DNA of 7,412 bases from Flavobacteriales bacterium (GCA_027047735.1 JALTUD010000040.1:1-7412), one strand, 5' to 3'. Positions 1 to 5,638 are shown, numbered from the stretch's first letter. Translations and numbers: made by a program. Notes: generated by a model not told the origin, from the letters alone.

Positions 1-1
1 T

Positions 2-571
2 TCGACTTTCGATGAACCTGCAGAAAGACACGTAAAGGTAGCTAACATCGTTTTGGAAAAAGCTAAAAGATTGGTAGAAAGTGGTCATGATGTTTGTATA
101 TTATTGGACTCTATAACACGATTAGCTAGAGCTTACAATACAGTAATGCCAGCTTCGGGCAAAGTATTGTCCGGAGGTGTAGATGCTAATGCTTTACACA
201 AACCAAAACGTTTTTTCGGAGCAGCCAGAAACATAGAAAAAGGAGGCTCGTTAACCATTTTGGCAACAGCTCTTACCGAAACAGGCTCTAAAATGGACGA
301 AGTAATATTTGAAGAATTTAAAGGGACAGGAAATATGGAACTTCAATTAGATAGAAAAATTGCTAACAGAAGAATTTTCCCGGCAATCGATATTCTAAAT
401 TCAGGTACGAGAAGAGAAGATTTACTATTATCCAAAGAAGAATTACAACGTGTTTGGTTACTGAGAAAATACATGGCTGACATGAAGTCGATTGAAGCAA
501 TGGAGTTCTTAAAAGACCGTATGCAAACTACTCGAAGCAACGAAGAATTTTTGGCTTCAATGAATGGATAA
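2..571 (+). CDS. rho: Transcription termination factor Rho, C-terminal part (5' end outside the window)
   Basis: This is the last 189 codons of Rho, the hexameric RNA-dependent ATPase/translocase that ends transcription of untranslated RNA in the cytoplasm. The frame is already open at base 2, so the start lies upstream. The fragment covers the second half of the RecA-like ATPase domain. It opens with STFDEPAERHVKVAN. The Walker B strand CILLDSITRLARAYN follows, with its Asp at bases 107-109. Next come the Q-loop region LSGGVDANALHKPKRFFGAA, the R-loop TGSKMDE near bases 281-301, and LDRKIANRR, whose first Arg (bases 353-355) matches the arginine finger of E. coli Rho. The C-terminal helices (EELQRVWLLRKYM, AMEFLKDRM) are also typical, and the gene ends at a normal Rho C-terminus. 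The RNA-binding N-terminal domain and Walker A lie outside the window, so any lineage-specific insertion there cannot be judged. Identification is secure from near-continuous similarity to known Rho sequences. Confidence 0.97.
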   Translation, partial: STFDEPAERHVKVANIVLEKAKRLVESGHDVCILLDSITRLARAYNTVMPASGKVLSGGVDANALHKPKRFFGAARNIEKGGSLTILATALTETGSKMDEVIFEEFKGTGNMELQLDRKIANRRIFPAIDILNSGTRREDLLLSKEELQRVWLLRKYMADMKSIEAMEFLKDRMQTTRSNEEFLASMNG

Positions 572-614
572 TCAAAGTTCATTTCGTTAAAGGTTTGCGG
601 ATTTAAGGTTATAG

Positions 615-647
615 AAAAAGTACATATTTGACGATATGTACTTTTTT
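615..647 (+). terminator. Intrinsic terminator after rho
   Basis: A perfect 13-base-pair stem joins 615-627 (AAAAAGTACATAT) to 634-646 (ATATGTACTTTTT) around a 6-base loop, TTGACG. The distal arm runs into a T tract reaching about base 648. It lies 43 bases after the rho stop codon. Because both ends are A/T runs it could also work on the opposite strand, but no convergent gene is seen here. Confidence 0.85.
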
Positions 648-730
648 TATATCCCTAAGTCAACCTCCATTTAGTCTCTTTACAAAATTCACTAAAATGG
701 TATAAATCCAAAAATTATAACAAAAAAAAG

Positions 731-742
731 TATGCACGCATA
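731..742. promoter_or_regulatory. Short palindrome upstream of the etf -7 box (possible operator)
   Basis: TATGC-AC-GCATA is a perfect 5+5 inverted repeat with a 2-base centre. It sits 12 bases before the putative -7 box of the etfBA operon, close to where the -33 element should lie, and no TTG-type -33 element is visible there. That placement would suit a regulator that either blocks or substitutes for -33 recognition. The repeat is short and a chance occurrence is possible in AT-rich DNA. Confidence 0.3.
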
Positions 743-754
743 ACAATTTTTTAT

Positions 755-762
755 TACTTTTG
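755..762 (+). promoter_or_regulatory. Bacteroidota-type -7 promoter box for etfBA
   Basis: TACTTTTG fits the flavobacterial/Bacteroides -7 consensus TAnnTTTG exactly. It lies 124 bases before the etfB start and downstream of the rho terminator. No good TTG at the -33 distance is seen. The same octamer occurs before the small gene at 4938, which strengthens the idea that both are real boxes. Confidence 0.5.
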
Positions 763-886
763 GGGAGCGAAACAACTTCCAATATTCCAATAAAGGTAAT
801 TATGAAGGAGTGTTTTACGGAATTTGTTTACTTTAAATTGGTTCGAAGAAAAATAATTATTAATTAAACGTATAAAATAACAGATT

Positions 887-1627
887 ATGAAATTATTAGT
901 TTGTATCAGTAAAGCACCTGATACTACGTCTAAGATTGCGTTTACAGACAACAACACAAAATTCGATGAGAATGGCGTGCAATACATTGTAAACCCATAT
1001 GACGAATGGTATGCATTAGTAAGAGCACTGGAATTAGTAGAAGCAAAGGGAGGTACGGTTACCACAATTACTGTTGGAACAAGTGCTGACGACGCCACAA
1101 TTAGAAAAGCATTGGCGATAGGAGCAAATGATGCTGTTAGAATAGATACTGAAGCAAAAGATGCGTACTATGTCGCAAAACAAATTGCTGAGTATGCAAA
1201 AGACAAAGGATACGATATTGTACTTACCGGGAAAGAGACGATTAATTACAACGGGGCTCAAATCGGTGGAATGATAGCCGAGTTATTAGACATGCCTTAT
1301 GTTTCTTTAGCAGAAAAACTTGATGTTGATGGAGATACTGCAAAACTGGAAAGAGATGTGTTAGGAGGAACGGAAGTAGTTGAAGTTAAATTACCATTCG
1401 CCCTTAGTGCGGCAAAAGGAATGGCGGAGCAACGTATTCCAAATATGAGAGGGATTATGGCGGCAAGAAAAAAACCTTTACAGGTTGTTCCTCCGGTAGA
1501 TGTAGAGCCTTTAACAGAAGTTATTTCTTATGAAATGCCTCCTGCTAAATCGGCATGTAAATACATTGATCCCGATAATATGGATGAATTGGTAGAATTG
1601 TTACACAACGAAGCAAAAGTTATTTAA
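887..1627 (+). CDS. etfB: Electron transfer flavoprotein, beta subunit
   Basis: EtfB is the small subunit of the soluble heterodimeric electron transfer flavoprotein. This protein takes electrons from acyl-CoA and related dehydrogenases and passes them to ETF:quinone oxidoreductase. At 246 residues the length is normal for the family. It starts MKLLVCISKAPDT, the usual first strand of the adenine-nucleotide alpha-hydrolase-like fold. Visible landmarks are GKETINYNGAQIGGMIAELL (115-134), in the region that contacts the nucleotide, the family signature VLGGTEVVEVKLPFALSA (158-175), and NMRGIMAARKKPL (186-198), the loop that in human ETF recognises partner dehydrogenases. The ATG is preceded only by A/T-rich sequence, as is usual in this phylum. 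etfA follows 3 bases after the stop, so the two are surely co-transcribed and translationally linked. Whether this ETF is of the ordinary or the electron-bifurcating type cannot be settled here. No bifurcation partner gene is adjacent, which favours the ordinary type. Confidence 0.97.
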   Translation: MKLLVCISKAPDTTSKIAFTDNNTKFDENGVQYIVNPYDEWYALVRALELVEAKGGTVTTITVGTSADDATIRKALAIGANDAVRIDTEAKDAYYVAKQIAEYAKDKGYDIVLTGKETINYNGAQIGGMIAELLDMPYVSLAEKLDVDGDTAKLERDVLGGTEVVEVKLPFALSAAKGMAEQRIPNMRGIMAARKKPLQVVPPVDVEPLTEVISYEMPPAKSACKYIDPDNMDELVELLHNEAKVI

Positions 1628-1630
1628 GAT

Positions 1631-2569
1631 ATGTCAGTATTAGTATTTGTAGAATCAAAACACGGGAAAGTCTCAAAAGCAGGTTTTCAAGCCGTTACTT
1701 ACGGAAGTAAAATTGGTGAAGTTACGGCGGTAACTTTTGGAGATGTTGACCCTTCTGTATTAGGAGAATATGGTGCAAAAAAAGTATTATTGCACAAAGG
1801 CTTAAAAGAAGCAAATGATCAACAATCAACACGTTTGGTTGTTGAAGCAGTAAAAGAAACCGGAGCAGATATTATTGTTTTTTCTAAAGACCAAGCAGGA
1901 AAAGCAATTGCGTCTAGAGTTTCGGCAGCATTGGAAGCCGGACTTGCTTCCGGAGCAATAGCACTACCGGTAACCGATAATGGTTTTGTAGTTAAAACAA
2001 ATGTTTTTTCAGGAAAAGCGTTTGCTAACGTTAAGATTAAAACCGATAAAAAAATCATATCTTTGATTCCTAACTCTTTCCCGGCGGAAAAAGTAGGCGG
2101 AACAGCAGAAATTGTAGAAGTTTCTTATGATTTAGGAGAGGCAGGAGTAAAAGTTCTCGAATTAAAAACTCAAGGAGAAGGAGTTCCTTTACCGGAAGCT
2201 GAAATAGTAGTTTCAGGAGGTAGAGGATTAAAAGGACCTGAAAATTGGTGGATGATTGAAGACTTAGCTAAAACTCTTGGTGCAGCAACAGCTTGTTCAA
2301 GACCTGTTGCCGATATAGGTTGGCGACCTCATCACGAACATGTAGGACAAACCGGTTTGGCTATTCGTCCAAATTTATATATTGCAGCCGGTATTTCAGG
2401 TGCTATTCAGCATTTGGCCGGAGTGAATGGCAGTAAAACGATTGTTGTTATTAATACAGATCCTGAAGCTCCGTTCTTTAAGGCAGCTGATTACGGTGTA
2501 GTTGGTGATGCGTTTGAAGTATTACCAAAACTAAACGAAGCTGTAAAAAAATTTAAAGCTAACCAATAA
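1631..2569 (+). CDS. etfA: Electron transfer flavoprotein, alpha subunit
   Basis: EtfA is the FAD-carrying large subunit of the electron transfer flavoprotein. At 312 residues it is full length. The N-terminal domain (about 1-185) starts MSVLVFVESKHGKVSKAGFQ and has the alternating strand/helix pattern shared with EtfB. The C-terminal FAD domain (about 190-312) carries SGGRGL (195-200), SRPVADIGW (223-231), GQTG (239-242), GISGAIQH (254-261) and INTDPEAPFF (274-283). The last three make up the flavin-binding core and the classical ETF-alpha signature, and the conserved Arg, Gln, Ser and His positions are present. Its start lies 3 bases after the etfB stop. A strong hairpin terminator follows 39 bases after its stop, so the operon holds only these two genes. 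No ETF:quinone oxidoreductase or acyl-CoA dehydrogenase gene lies in the window; they must be elsewhere. Confidence 0.97.
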   Translation: MSVLVFVESKHGKVSKAGFQAVTYGSKIGEVTAVTFGDVDPSVLGEYGAKKVLLHKGLKEANDQQSTRLVVEAVKETGADIIVFSKDQAGKAIASRVSAALEAGLASGAIALPVTDNGFVVKTNVFSGKAFANVKIKTDKKIISLIPNSFPAEKVGGTAEIVEVSYDLGEAGVKVLELKTQGEGVPLPEAEIVVSGGRGLKGPENWWMIEDLAKTLGAATACSRPVADIGWRPHHEHVGQTGLAIRPNLYIAAGISGAIQHLAGVNGSKTIVVINTDPEAPFFKAADYGVVGDAFEVLPKLNEAVKKFKANQ

Positions 2570-2608
2570 ATTTCGTTTATATAAAAGAGCTTTGAATAAA
2601 AGTTTTAT

Positions 2609-2642
2609 AAAAATCCGATAGTGGTTACTATCGGATTTTTTT
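2609..2642 (+). terminator. Intrinsic terminator closing the etfBA operon
   Basis: A perfect 14-base-pair stem joins AAAAATCCGATAGT (2609-2622) to ACTATCGGATTTTT (2627-2640) around the tetraloop GGTT, and continues into a T tract of seven. It begins 39 bases after the etfA stop. This is the strongest hairpin terminator in the window. Confidence 0.92.
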
Positions 2643-2661
2643 GTCAAAAAAATGTGTTATT

Positions 2662-2694
2662 TTGGTCGTTAATTAGAAAAATATACTAAATTTA
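2662..2694 (+). promoter_or_regulatory. Tentative promoter for the DISM/SpoIIE sensor gene
   Basis: A TTG (2662-2664) is followed after 22 bases by TAAATTTA (2687-2694), a seven-of-eight-type match to the Bacteroidota -7 box whose final G is replaced by A. Transcription would start near 2700, giving a leader under 20 bases before the ATG at 2717. The site lies just after the etf terminator, where a promoter is needed. AT-rich sequence makes partial matches common, so this is only a suggestion. Confidence 0.3.
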
Positions 2695-2716
2695 ACGTCA
2701 AAGGGCTACTTTATTT

Positions 2717-4834
2717 ATGATTAAATTTCTACTATCTTTAGTTGGGGTACTTTTCGTTTCCATTGGTATCGGACAAAATCCGATTGTTCTTACCGATGAA
2801 AATTTGGGAGAATCCTTTACCAATTATGCCGAGCTGTTAGAAGACAAAGAACATAAGCTCTCTATCAAAGATATATTATCAAACAAAACATTACCATTCA
2901 CTCCCTGTCAAAACAAAATAGAACAGATAGATTTTACAAGTTCTACCTATTGGATGAAGTTTTCCGTTCAAAACCAAACACAATATAATCGTTTTGTTAC
3001 CAATATAAGTAGAACATTTATTGATGAAGTTATTTTTTATGAAGTAGAAGGAGATTCTGTATTAAAAAAACACATCGCCGGAGATGCATTTACGCTCAAA
3101 GAAAGAACTACCAAAACAGTAGAAAATTTATTTTATTTTCTTTTACAACCTAATCAGAAAAAAGATTTTGTCGTAAAATTTAAAAGCGATGGTGAAATTA
3201 TTCGTATCCCTTTAATTATTAATACACCCGACGGTTACTTCATGTCTATCAGGTTACGCTCTTTTTTCTTGGGGGTATTTTATGGTTCTGTTTTACTAAT
3301 TTCCATACTGTATTTGCTCTATTATAAAGGATTGAGAGACAAAACTCTGTTGTATTATTCCATCTATTTGTTATTTGTATTTATGCTGCAATTTACATTG
3401 GATGGTTTTACCTATTATTATTTATTTTCCGAAAAACTTCATTTTTTAGAACCCTACACCGTAGTCGTCTTTGCTTCGCTTGCCCCCTACTCTTTTTTGA
3501 TATTTGTAAAAAACTACTTAAATATCAGACAAAATTACCCGGAATTTTGTCGTTATTTTAAAATCGCTGAAACTTTGATTATAGCTGTAGGAATTTCTAC
3601 TTTTATTCCGGGTAAAATTCATGAATTATCCTATTTACTCGTAAACTTTGTTTCATTAATAACGCTTTTATGGGTCCTATTTATCGTCTTATTTATTAAG
3701 ATGAATAACGAGCGACGATATTTTTTCTTTTCTTCCGCTATATTCTTTCTGGTCATTAGTGCCGTATTATTCATTTTAACCAATGTAAGAATATTGGAGA
3801 ATGAATTTTTGTTTAAATATTCCATGAAAATAGGAGCGGCAATCGAAATTTTCTTTCTTACACTAGCGATGTCTCAAAAACTGTATGAATTACAACGAGA
3901 TAAACAACTCGCACAAGAAAAAGCCTTAAAAAGCCTAGAAGAAAAAAACAAGTTAATCGACACCCAAAAAGAAATGTTACGGGCACAGGTAAAAGAAAGA
4001 ACTCAAGAACTTGAGACACAAAAAGAACAGCTAGCCCACCAAAACAGAGAAATAATAGATAGTATCAATTACGCAAAACGCCTGCAAGATGCCCTTATTC
4101 CTTCTATAGAAGAAGTAAAAAAAATAATTCCAAATTCTTTCGTACTCTTTAAACCTAAAGATATTGTAAGCGGAGATTTCTATTGGATTGCACAAACAAA
4201 AACAAGCCACGACAACACTCCCAAAAAACAAAAAACGATAATCACCGTAGCCGACTGTACCGGTCATGGTGTACCCGGTGCTTTTATTAGCGTTATAGGG
4301 CTAAACATCTTTAACCAAGCACTAAAAGAAAAATCAATCAACACCCCGGCAGAAACCCTGGACTTTTTGAACAAACAATTTTATAACACAGTAAACAAAC
4401 ATAAAGAAACACAAATAGGCACCGTAATTCGTGACGGAATGGATTTAGCCATGTGTGCAATTGACAAAGAAAGTTTGGAACTGGAATTTTCCGGAGCAAA
4501 AAACCCGGTTTATATCATTCGCGAAAATGAACTGATAGAAATAAAAGGAGATAAACAACCAATCGGCTTTACCGAAAAAGAAAACTCATTTAAGTTACAT
4601 AAGTTTCAACTGAAAAAAGGAGATATCCTATATCTCTCAACCGACGGGTACGCCGATCAATTTGGAGGTGAAAGAGGAAAGAAATTCAAATACAAGCCCT
4701 TCAAAGAACTATTGCTCAAAATAGCCTCATTGGATATGGAACAGCAACGAAAAATACTTGAAGACACCTTCATAAAATGGAAAGGTAACCTTGAGCAATT
4801 AGACGATATTTGTATAATTGGAATACGTATATAG
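2717..4834 (+). CDS. 7TMR-DISM membrane sensor with a C-terminal SpoIIE/PP2C-type serine phosphatase domain
   Basis: This is a predicted inner-membrane receptor that couples an outside signal to dephosphorylation of a cytoplasmic partner. Residues 1-19 form a signal peptide, with likely cleavage before QNPIV. Residues about 25-165 match the DISM extracellular domain in layout; STYWMKFSVQNQT (75-87) is a typical DISM strand pattern. Seven hydrophobic segments follow near 182-203, 211-230, 244-264, 280-297, 304-327, 335-355 and 368-386. A Glu/Lys/Gln-rich coiled coil (about 388-445) leads into DSINYAKRLQDALIPS (448-463), the linker usually seen before SpoIIE domains. The phosphatase domain (about 478-705) keeps the metal-binding acidic motifs: SGDFYW (D487), ADCTGHGVPGAF (D513), GMDLAM (D576), STDGYADQFGG (D643) and LDDICI (D696, D697). 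The catalytic site therefore looks intact. SpoIIE phosphatases usually act on anti-sigma-factor antagonists or similar partner-switching proteins, but none is encoded nearby. Ligand and target are unknown. The signal peptide supports this start. Confidence 0.9.
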   Translation: MIKFLLSLVGVLFVSIGIGQNPIVLTDENLGESFTNYAELLEDKEHKLSIKDILSNKTLPFTPCQNKIEQIDFTSSTYWMKFSVQNQTQYNRFVTNISRTFIDEVIFYEVEGDSVLKKHIAGDAFTLKERTTKTVENLFYFLLQPNQKKDFVVKFKSDGEIIRIPLIINTPDGYFMSIRLRSFFLGVFYGSVLLISILYLLYYKGLRDKTLLYYSIYLLFVFMLQFTLDGFTYYYLFSEKLHFLEPYTVVVFASLAPYSFLIFVKNYLNIRQNYPEFCRYFKIAETLIIAVGISTFIPGKIHELSYLLVNFVSLITLLWVLFIVLFIKMNNERRYFFFSSAIFFLVISAVLFILTNVRILENEFLFKYSMKIGAAIEIFFLTLAMSQKLYELQRDKQLAQEKALKSLEEKNKLIDTQKEMLRAQVKERTQELETQKEQLAHQNREIIDSINYAKRLQDALIPSIEEVKKIIPNSFVLFKPKDIVSGDFYWIAQTKTSHDNTPKKQKTIITVADCTGHGVPGAFISVIGLNIFNQALKEKSINTPAETLDFLNKQFYNTVNKHKETQIGTVIRDGMDLAMCAIDKESLELEFSGAKNPVYIIRENELIEIKGDKQPIGFTEKENSFKLHKFQLKKGDILYLSTDGYADQFGGERGKKFKYKPFKELLLKIASLDMEQQRKILEDTFIKWKGNLEQLDDICIIGIRI

Positions 4835-4887
4835 TCCCATAATCTATTTTTATTGTATCAAGCATCTATTTTGTGAATAATTATTTT

Positions 4888-4895
4888 TACTTTTG
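4888..4895 (+). promoter_or_regulatory. Bacteroidota-type -7 promoter box for the 61-residue membrane protein gene
   Basis: TACTTTTG is an exact match to TAnnTTTG and the same octamer as the etfBA box at 755-762. It lies 42 bases before the ATG at 4938. A TTG at 4871-4873 is 14 bases upstream, closer than the usual -33 spacing. No hairpin terminator is seen between the sensor gene and this box, so read-through from upstream is also possible. Confidence 0.5.
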
Positions 4896-4937
4896 CTTAC
4901 ACTATTTATCTGAATTAAATAATTAAACTAAAATATT

Positions 4938-5123
4938 ATGGATTGGTTAGTATATCCTTTACAAGATGGGTTCAATTGGTTATTTGAAAACACATTAGAA
5001 CCATTGGGAAATATCCCGAATTACACATTTATAGTCCTAGGTTTTGTCGGTTTGTTCACTTGGCTTTCTTACCAAGCTAAATACAACAAAGAAGCAGAGT
5101 CAGACCCCAATCAAATTAAGTAG
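4938..5123 (+). CDS. Small single-pass membrane protein of unknown function (61 residues)
   Basis: I cannot assign a function. The protein starts MDWLVYPLQDGFNWLFENTL, an amphipathic, Trp- and Phe-rich stretch. NIPNY (25-29) comes next, then one hydrophobic segment TFIVLGFVGLFTWLSY (about 30-45) and a charged, polar C-terminal tail QAKYNKEAESDPNQIK (46-61). The predicted shape is an amphipathic N-terminal helix lying on the membrane, a single transmembrane helix and a short tail. It is probably a real gene. It has its own perfect -7 box, an A-rich upstream region like its neighbours, and a sensible membrane-protein composition. Small Trp-rich membrane proteins of this general shape are common in Flavobacteriia and are annotated only as domains of unknown function; I recall the type, not a specific family. 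It lies alone, between the sensor gene and a long structured intergenic region. Confidence 0.75.
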   Translation: MDWLVYPLQDGFNWLFENTLEPLGNIPNYTFIVLGFVGLFTWLSYQAKYNKEAESDPNQIK

Positions 5124-5145
5124 AATTTTGATGATTTGGGCGTTC

Positions 5146-5203
5146 CCCTTTTCTGCAAAACAAACATAACGCTCTCGCGTAACGTTTGTTTTGCAGAAAA
5201 GGG
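5146..5203. repeat. Near-perfect long inverted repeat (first arm of the element)
   Basis: The 20 bases of 5146-5165 (CCCTTTTCTGCAAAACAAAC) are the exact reverse complement of 5184-5203. Inside, ACGC (5169-5172) pairs with GCGT (5177-5180) around the loop TCTC. Only a three-base internal mismatch region, with one possible A-T pair, separates the two stems, so the whole arm is almost one helix of about 27 steps. No T tract follows, so it does not look like a simple terminator. Confidence 0.9.
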
Positions 5204-5220
5204 TCGGGCTATCACTACTC

Positions 5221-5260
5221 ACTCTTTTGTGTTGCATAAGTGCAACAACACAAAAGGAGT
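5221..5260. repeat. Bulged inverted repeat (second arm of the element)
   Basis: ACTCTTTTGTGTTGCA (5221-5236) pairs with 5241-5260 around the loop TAAG. The 3' side carries a 3-base and a 1-base bulge (TGCAAC-AAC-ACAAAAG-G-AGT). All 16 bases of the 5' side find partners. It lies between the GTCGGGCT and TCCCTAACGC boxes of the element. Confidence 0.8.
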
Positions 5261-5277
5261 TCAAACATGCCGTTCTA

Positions 5278-5330
5278 TCCCTAACGCAAGTGGAATGAGT
5301 GCATAGAAAGTGAGTTTTAGTTTCTTTAGA
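5278..5330 (+). repeat. Direct repeat unit A: TCCCTAACGC box plus tail stem-loop
   Basis: These 53 bases align without a gap to 5438-5490, exactly 160 bases downstream. I count 38 of 53 identical positions. The unit starts with TCCCTAACGC and ends with the tail hairpin and TTAGA. The match weakens after this point, although both copies continue into an A run. Confidence 0.8.
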
Positions 5331-5334
5331 TGAT

Positions 5335-5375
5335 GAAAAAATTCTTTGCATAGCCGAGCTATGGAAATAATTTTC
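5335..5375. repeat. Imperfect hairpin between the two element copies
   Basis: CATAGC (5349-5354) pairs perfectly with GCTATG (5358-5363) around CGA. After a G-G mismatch, TTT (5345-5347) pairs with AAA (5365-5367). GAAAA (5335-5339) can pair with TTTTC (5371-5375) at the base. A further small hairpin, AGCACT/AGTGCT (5398-5413, loop TTAT), follows. Their role is unknown; they may be the variable spacer of the repeat family. Confidence 0.6.
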
Positions 5376-5420
5376 GAAGAAATATAAAGGAAATAAAAGC
5401 ACTTTATAGTGCTCATTATA

Positions 5421-5490
5421 CTTGTGTTAGGGATAAGTCCCTAACGCGAGTCAGGTAAGTGTAAAGAAAACGGAGTTTAGTTTTCTTAGA
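5421..5490 (+). repeat. Structured extragenic element, copy 2 (compact form) with direct repeat unit B
   Basis: CTTGTGTTAGGGA (5421-5433) pairs with TCCCTAACGCGAG (5438-5450) around the loop TAAG, using 11 Watson-Crick and 2 G-T pairs. The 3' side of this stem is the start of the direct repeat unit that also begins copy 1's tail. A second stem-loop follows: AAGAAAAC (5465-5472 region) pairs with GTTTTCTT (5480-5487) around GGAGTTTA. Compared with copy 1, the two long hairpin arms are absent, so this looks like a minimal or collapsed version of the same element. Confidence 0.7.
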
Positions 5491-5638
5491 CAAAAAATCG
5501 TTACTTGAACTCAAAACAAAAGAACTTATGGGATTTAAAAATCACTACCCAATACACTAAGTGTTTGAGTATCGCCTACAAATTGAAAATATTTCGAACA
5601 CCAAACAAAAAACAATACGTAACACAGATACTTTATAA

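Larger units (their letters stand above)
572..886. other. Intergenic stretch between rho and etfB
   Basis: This 315-base AT-rich gap holds the rho terminator (615-647), a 12-base palindrome (731-742) and a Bacteroidota-type -7 box (755-762). If that box is used, transcription would start near 768 and give etfB an untranslated leader of roughly 120 bases. A weak pairing of ATTCC (784-788) with GGAAT (819-823) occurs in the leader, but I see no recognisable riboswitch. The only forward open frame is 21 codons long (802-867), resembles no known protein, and is not supported as a gene. Confidence 0.6.
5138..5330 (+). repeat. Structured extragenic element, copy 1 (possible non-coding RNA or repeat family)
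   Basis: The element reads GGGCGTTCCCC, then a long hairpin arm, GGGTCGGGCTATC, a second hairpin arm, TATCCCTAACGC, and a tail stem-loop. GCGTT (5140-5144) can pair with AACGC (5283-5287), and GGG (5206-5208) with CCC (5279-5281). The two arms thus project from a closed multi-branch core. The tail (5306-5326) forms AGAAA/TTTCT around a loop containing GAGTTTTAG. The core pairings are short, but they are supported by copy 2 at 5421-5490, where the same helices are fused into one hairpin. From memory only, the signature GGGCGTTCCC...GTCGGGCT...TCCCTAACGC recurs between genes in Bacteroidota and perhaps Leptospira. The Rfam Flavo-1 RNA has a similar host range, but I could not check identity. 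Orientation is given as read on the + strand. Confidence 0.65.
5124..5638. other. Gene-free stretch filled with inverted and direct repeats
   Basis: This 515-base region has no supportable gene on either strand. Its first 370 bases are packed with secondary structure: a branched element (5138-5330), an imperfect hairpin (5335-5375), a short hairpin (5398-5413) and a compact second copy of the element core and tail (5421-5490). Bases 5491-5638 are A-rich. Apart from an 11-base palindrome (ACACT-A-AGTGT, 5554-5564) they show nothing I can name. No clear -33/-7 promoter for the gene at 5639 is visible, although one should lie here. Confidence 0.8.

Noticed and set aside
802..867. A 21-codon open frame in the etfB leader, preceded by no clear ribosome site
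   Set aside because: It is too short to support, has no run of regulatory codons typical of leader peptides, and is expected by chance in a gap of this size.
1034..1261. Open frames on the minus strand inside etfB, etfA and the sensor gene
   Set aside because: They lie wholly opposite well-recognised genes, have implausible composition and no start signals, and are best explained as shadows of the coding strand.
887..2569. Possible electron-bifurcating ETF (FixAB-type) system
   Set aside because: No bifurcation partner such as FixC/FixX, a butyryl-CoA dehydrogenase or a lactate dehydrogenase gene is adjacent, and the sequence features visible by eye fit an ordinary EtfBA pair.
5146..5203. 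Possible intrinsic terminator for the 61-residue gene
   Set aside because: The hairpin is strong but is followed by GTCGGGCT and not a T tract, unlike the two clear terminators at 615-647 and 2609-2642.
5100..5402. A 100-codon open frame on the minus strand across the structured region
   Set aside because: It overlaps the 3' end of the small membrane protein gene and consists mostly of the reverse complement of the hairpin arms. Its predicted protein is Cys/Ser/Arg-rich with no recognisable pattern, and the repeat structure explains the sequence better.
5138..5490. Possible CRISPR array because of repeated units
   Set aside because: There are only two diverged copies, 160 bases apart, with internal palindromes and no regular short repeat-spacer pattern or cas gene.
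5554..5595. Possible promoter or operator for the LTA-synthase-like gene (ACACT-A-AGTGT palindrome and TTTG at 5564-5567)
   Set aside because: No -7 box lies at a suitable distance; TACAAATTG at 5577-5585 is too close and has the wrong spacing. The palindrome is short enough to be chance.
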